64,000 bases of DNA. Source: Leptolyngbya sp. NIES-2104. Lineage in GTDB: Bacteria > Cyanobacteriota > Cyanobacteriia > Leptolyngbyales > Leptolyngbyaceae. A model generated the notes under the pieces. That model did not search any database and was not told the origin of the DNA. It worked only from the letters and a program-made list of their open reading frames with translations. This document shows, piece after piece, positions 61,169 through 64,000 of the stretch; position 1 is the first letter of the stretch; each line of letters begins with the position of its first letter. Location: NCBI RefSeq assembly GCF_001485215.1, contig NZ_BBWW01000001.1:2418001-2482000 (forward strand), in the 5' to 3' direction. The position numbers were made by a program, and so were the translations under genes.

Positions 61169-61387
61169 TCATGCTGCACTGATCACCCGTTGCGGTTCAG
61201 GTAGGGGTTTTCCGCTCTCTTGATAGTCTTCAATCAGCATTTCGATTACTTCTTGCCCTCGTTTGGCGGCTTCTTCATACGTTGCACCATGTGTCACAAA
61301 GTGCTGCGAGGGAAACTCAGGCAGGTGTACTAAATAAAGTTTGTCTTCCTCTGACCATTGAATGACCATGCTGTAGTGTAATTTCAT
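61169..61387 (-). CDS. Small HicB-like protein, 72 aa
   Basis: [20 protein letters not shown], then [20 protein letters not shown] and [16 protein letters not shown] match the HicB fold without the C-terminal DNA-binding domain. No HicA gene is adjacent. Such solitary HicB domains are frequent in cyanobacteria and their role is unknown. The start at 61387 abuts the palindromic element at 61404. Confidence 0.75.
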   Translation of the reverse strand: MKLHYSMVIQWSEEDKLYLVHLPEFPSQHFVTHGATYEEAAKRGQEVIEMLIEDYQESGKPLPEPQRVISAA

Positions 61388-61403
61388 TCTTCTGAGTCCT
61401 CAA

Positions 61404-61488
61404 AGAGGATGTTTGAAATGCCTTCGTTCGTTGCAGCGCGGGAGCGCAACGGAGCGAAGGAACTATTTATACTTTTCAAACATCCTCT
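61404..61488. repeat. 85-bp palindromic element
   Basis: Perfect 15-bp outer arms AGAGGATGTTTGAAA (61404-61418) and TTTCAAACATCCTCT (61474-61488), and an inner pair CCTTCG...CGTTGC with GCAACG...CGAAGG. The inner block shares CGGGAGCGCAACGGAGC with the repeat at 6333-6481. Non-coding. Confidence 0.7.
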
Positions 61489-61536
61489 GATGATTCCAAT
61501 CGCTTTTGAGCACTTCAAAGCATAATCTTTATCCGA

Positions 61537-62724
61537 TTATTGCAGCTTACTGCGGGGTGCTTTCAATGGCAATTCGATCGTAAAAGTTGATCCCGCTCCA
61601 GGTTGACTGCTCACCATCACTTGTCCTTGATGTGCCTGAACAATTTGCTGCACGATCGCTAACCCTAATCCAAATCCTCCGGTTTGTTTCGATCGAGCAG
61701 TATCCACTCGATAAAAGCGGTCGAAGATATGCGGCAAATCTTCCGAAGGAATGCCGATTCCCGTATCAATTACCCGAATGATTGCGGCTTGCTTGCTGAT
61801 CAGTTCAATTCGGACGGTTCCTTCGATGGGCGTGTACTTAACCGCATTGCTCAAAAGATTTACGATCGCTTGTTTGATTAGTTCTGGATCGGCTTCGATC
61901 TGTACTGGATAATCCGGCAAGGACAAAGTAAAAGTGCGATCGTCTGGATAGTCTAATCCTTGAATCAATTTCACTAAATCAATTGTTTGAAACCGAGCAC
62001 GATCGAGTTCTTCATGCCGAGCTAACCACAGTAAATTCGTCACTAACGCACTCATCGATTTTGCAATGTCTACAATCCGCTCTAGACGATCGTGCTGTTC
62101 TTGTTGATCTTCTGGCGGCATCAATCCAACTTGAGCATTGCTTAAAACGGCGGAGATTGGTGCTCGTAATTCATGAGAAGCATCGGCTGTAAACCTTTGG
62201 AGTTGGGCATAAGCACGTCTTGAAGGCTGCATTGCGACTCCGCCCAAAATCCAGCCCGCTACGCCAATGAGTGCGATCGCGCTGGGTACTCCGATTAGTA
62301 GAAAATATCTCACCTGATCTAAGCTCTGCTGCAATGGTGTGAGCGGTGTCGCAACCTGCAAATAGCCGATCGTTTGATTCTGTCGCTGAATCGGTAAGGT
62401 TAGCTGTCTTAAGCCGTCGATTGATTCAAAGCCGATCGTTCCGACGAGATAATTTGCGCCAGGTGAACCAATATATTTGATCCGTTGTCGATCGACGCGA
62501 TACCAGCGAGCGTAAGTTAAATCGATCGGAATCTGCTGCATCACACCCGGAATCGCTGGCTGAACCCCGATGAGAATTCGACTGCGACGGTAAAGCAGAT
62601 CATCAAAATTCCGCAGTTGAGTCTGCACAATGAACCCGTAACCGACTCCTGCAAATGCAAGCAAAATTCCGCCCATCGAAGCTGCAAACCAATAGGCTAA
62701 ATTCCGCCGACTCCGATCGAACAC
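61537..62724 (-). CDS. Two-component sensor histidine kinase (RppB/NrsS-like)
   Basis: A 395-aa transmembrane kinase from GTG 62724, which lies 5 nt past the regulator's stop and behind AGTAGGAACG. Two membrane helices (near 16-38 and 165-190) flank a periplasmic sensor loop with [14 protein letters not shown] close to the second helix. The kinase core has [18 protein letters not shown] with the phospho-His, [16 protein letters not shown] (N-box), [20 protein letters not shown] (G1) and [15 protein letters not shown] (G2). Partner of the adjacent OmpR-type regulator. RppAB/NrsRS-type signals (redox, nickel) are family knowledge, not shown here. Confidence 0.9.
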   Translation of the reverse strand: MFDRSRRNLAYWFAASMGGILLAFAGVGYGFIVQTQLRNFDDLLYRRSRILIGVQPAIPGVMQQIPIDLTYARWYRVDRQRIKYIGSPGANYLVGTIGFESIDGLRQLTLPIQRQNQTIGYLQVATPLTPLQQSLDQVRYFLLIGVPSAIALIGVAGWILGGVAMQPSRRAYAQLQRFTADASHELRAPISAVLSNAQVGLMPPEDQQEQHDRLERIVDIAKSMSALVTNLLWLARHEELDRARFQTIDLVKLIQGLDYPDDRTFTLSLPDYPVQIEADPELIKQAIVNLLSNAVKYTPIEGTVRIELISKQAAIIRVIDTGIGIPSEDLPHIFDRFYRVDTARSKQTGGFGLGLAIVQQIVQAHQGQVMVSSQPGAGSTFTIELPLKAPRSKLQ

Positions 62725-62729
62725 CGTTC

Positions 62730-63404
62730 CTACTCCACTGCGTTCAAGCGATACCCAATCCCGTACACTGTTTCGAGCCAATCTTTCGCATTCACCGCTT
62801 CTAATCGTTGCCGCAATCGTCGAACTAACGTGGTGACAGCATTACTTTCGGGTTCACTACCCCAACCCCAGAGCGCTTGTTCAATCTGGTCATGAGAAAG
62901 CACCTGACGCGGATGGCGCATGAGAAATTCCATCAGTTGAAATTCGCGCCCAGACAGTTGAATCGTGGCTTGATTGCGCTCGATCGTTAAATGAGTCAGA
63001 TGCAACTGTAAGCTTCCTAACTGTAGCGTTTCCCCCTGCCATAACGGTGAGCGTCGTCCTAACGCTCTCACTCGTGCAAGGAGTTCCACAATATCGATCG
63101 GCTTGACTAAATAATCATCCGCACCCGCATCGAGTCCCGTAACTTTATCGAAGGTGGTGTCTTTTGCCGTCAGCATCAACACCGGAGCCGTTTTTCCGGC
63201 TTGTCGATATCTTTGACAGACCGCAACGCCGCTGAGTTTGGGTAACATCCAATCGAGAATCAGCAAATCATACGCTTTCGTGGTCGTTAGCCATAAAGCC
63301 GTTTCCCCATCTTCGACCCCATCGACCACGTGACCCGCTTTCATTAAGGCGGACTGGATCGGTTCTAGCTGGGCTGTATCGTCCTCGGCAAACAGGATCA
63401 GCAT
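62730..63404 (-). CDS. OmpR-family response regulator (RppA/NrsR-like)
   Basis: A 224-aa regulator. Receiver domain with acidic pocket AEDD, phospho-acceptor Asp51 in [13 protein letters not shown] and Lys in DDYLVKPID. The winged-helix DNA-binding domain (residues 130-222: [40 protein letters not shown] and VYGIGYRL) is OmpR-type. It begins 3 nt after the pentapeptide gene's stop and the kinase follows, making one operon. RppA-like regulators control photosynthesis or metal genes in Synechocystis; the regulon here is unknown. Confidence 0.92.
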   Translation of the reverse strand: MLILFAEDDTAQLEPIQSALMKAGHVVDGVEDGETALWLTTTKAYDLLILDWMLPKLSGVAVCQRYRQAGKTAPVLMLTAKDTTFDKVTGLDAGADDYLVKPIDIVELLARVRALGRRSPLWQGETLQLGSLQLHLTHLTIERNQATIQLSGREFQLMEFLMRHPRQVLSHDQIEQALWGWGSEPESNAVTTLVRRLRQRLEAVNAKDWLETVYGIGYRLNAVE

Positions 63405-63407
63405 AAT

Positions 63408-63881
63408 CTAATCGCAATACAGCGTTTCACGGGTTTCGCGTCCGGTTGTGGGATTGGTTCCGGTTGCCGCTGCACAAAGCATTTTTTGTACATCGGGTCT
63501 TAGTTCCACATCGGTAAAATCAGCACCGTCGATCGTAGCTCCCTCAAATTTCGTATTCGCCGCAAATGCCCCTTCTAAATTCGCATCTTTCAAATTTGCA
63601 CGAACGAGCCGCGCCGAATCGAGCACACTGTTTCGCAAATCTGCCCCTTCTAAATTCGCCCGTTCTAAGTTGGTCGCAAAAAATCGCACTCCGACTAAAT
63701 AGGCATGACTCAAATTACTTTCGCGCATATTGGCTTTTGTGAACTCTGAATCGGTCAAATCCTGACCAGAAAAATCCCTGCCAATGAGAGATTCTCGGTT
63801 GTAATCGAGCGCAAAAACAGGCGATGCGAACATCATCCAAGAGGCAAACAAAACAATCACGGAGCAAATTAAGCCTTTCAT
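63408..63881 (-). CDS. Exported pentapeptide-repeat protein
   Basis: A 157-aa exported protein. Signal peptide MKGLICSVIVLFASWMMFAS ends near PVFA. The mature part is a right-handed beta-helix of A(D/N)LxX pentapeptides (FSGQDLTDSEFTKANMRESN, LERANLEGADLRNSVLDSAR, LVRANLKDANLEGA) capped by a C-terminal segment with two Cys (MLCAAATG, LYCD) that may form a disulfide. It resembles thylakoid-lumen pentapeptide proteins. ATG 63881; an upstream ATG at 63890 is possible. It heads the operon with the OmpR-type regulator and kinase. Confidence 0.83.
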   Translation of the reverse strand: MKGLICSVIVLFASWMMFASPVFALDYNRESLIGRDFSGQDLTDSEFTKANMRESNLSHAYLVGVRFFATNLERANLEGADLRNSVLDSARLVRANLKDANLEGAFAANTKFEGATIDGADFTDVELRPDVQKMLCAAATGTNPTTGRETRETLYCD

Positions 63882-64000
63882 AGCACTCATCGGAACAATC
63901 AGGGAACGTTGAAAGAGAACTTTCTTCAATCGTACCTGTGGATCTGCCGAATTCGACATCTGATCTAGGCACATTGGGCGAAACCTTTGTTGCAGAATGG

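Noticed and set aside
1-64000. CRISPR array or rRNA operon
   Set aside because: No regularly spaced direct repeats and no rRNA-like sequence were seen.

Overview
The window is chromosomal DNA from a cyanobacterium, probably a filamentous Leptolyngbya-like one (inferred from gene content, not proven). Support comes from a complete psbD (photosystem II D2), petN (cytochrome b6f), a high-light-inducible protein, an SLH/OprB porin, a long-form ispH, a CruA/CruP-type lycopene cyclase, DUF3531 and DUF6816 proteins, and very frequent GCGATCGC (HIP1) octamers. I see no rRNA, tRNA or CRISPR array.

Layout. 1-6.3 kb: pepA (cut by the left edge), an Slt-type lytic transglycosylase, a PHP phosphoesterase, nei, and an Rpn-type PD-(D/E)XK protein. 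6.3-10.3 kb: an accessory patch with a 149-bp palindromic repeat, a glycine-rich exported protein gene split by a complete IS4-family element (22-bp inverted repeats, 9-bp target duplication), a DUF6883-DUF4926 fusion and a RelE/Phd toxin-antitoxin pair. 10.3-26.9 kb: cruA-like, ROK kinase, a trypsin-like protease, photolyase, Nudix, folK, Uma2, rhomboid, hisA, a 47-residue lysine-rich peptide gene, an M48 protease, an amino-acid-permease/histidine-kinase fusion, an orphan TRAP binding protein and a NYN RNase. 26.9-29.2 kb: small AT-richer genes, repeated GTTGCA motifs and a Doc toxin module. 29.2-35.6 kb: photosynthesis and envelope genes (ECF-type ATPase, psbD, a 23-codon ORF with its own promoter and terminator, porin, DUF2795, HLIP, STAS). 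35.6-48.2 kb: epoxide-hydrolase-like protein, uvrA, PEP-CTERM and TPR proteins, smpB with a candidate ~65-nt sRNA upstream, two tandem amt genes, petN and small membrane proteins. 48.2-64 kb: several toxin-antitoxin loci, ispH, a GDSL hydrolase, a dispanin/pilin-like fusion, two ABC ATPases, a transglutaminase-like protein, rsmG, a PDZ-less HtrA, and an operon of a pentapeptide protein, an OmpR-type regulator and a sensor kinase.

How genes work together. Visible units are the tight folK/Nudix pair (with Uma2 overlapping folK), uvrA with a hydrolase (4-nt overlap), the ABC ATPase with rsmG, the pentapeptide-RR-HK operon, and toxin-antitoxin pairs at 9.6, 28.6, 53.8 and 59.0 kb. Light- and nitrogen-related functions sit close together at 30-46 kb, but nothing in the sequence shows that they share regulation.

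The least explained items are the short RNA candidate upstream of smpB, the free-standing 23-codon transcript after psbD, the lysine-rich peptide after hisA, the permease-kinase and dispanin-pilin fusions, a psbD with an unusual Phe191, and three families of palindromic intergenic repeats. All coordinates and motifs were read by eye. Family names rest on recognised motifs; no database search was run.
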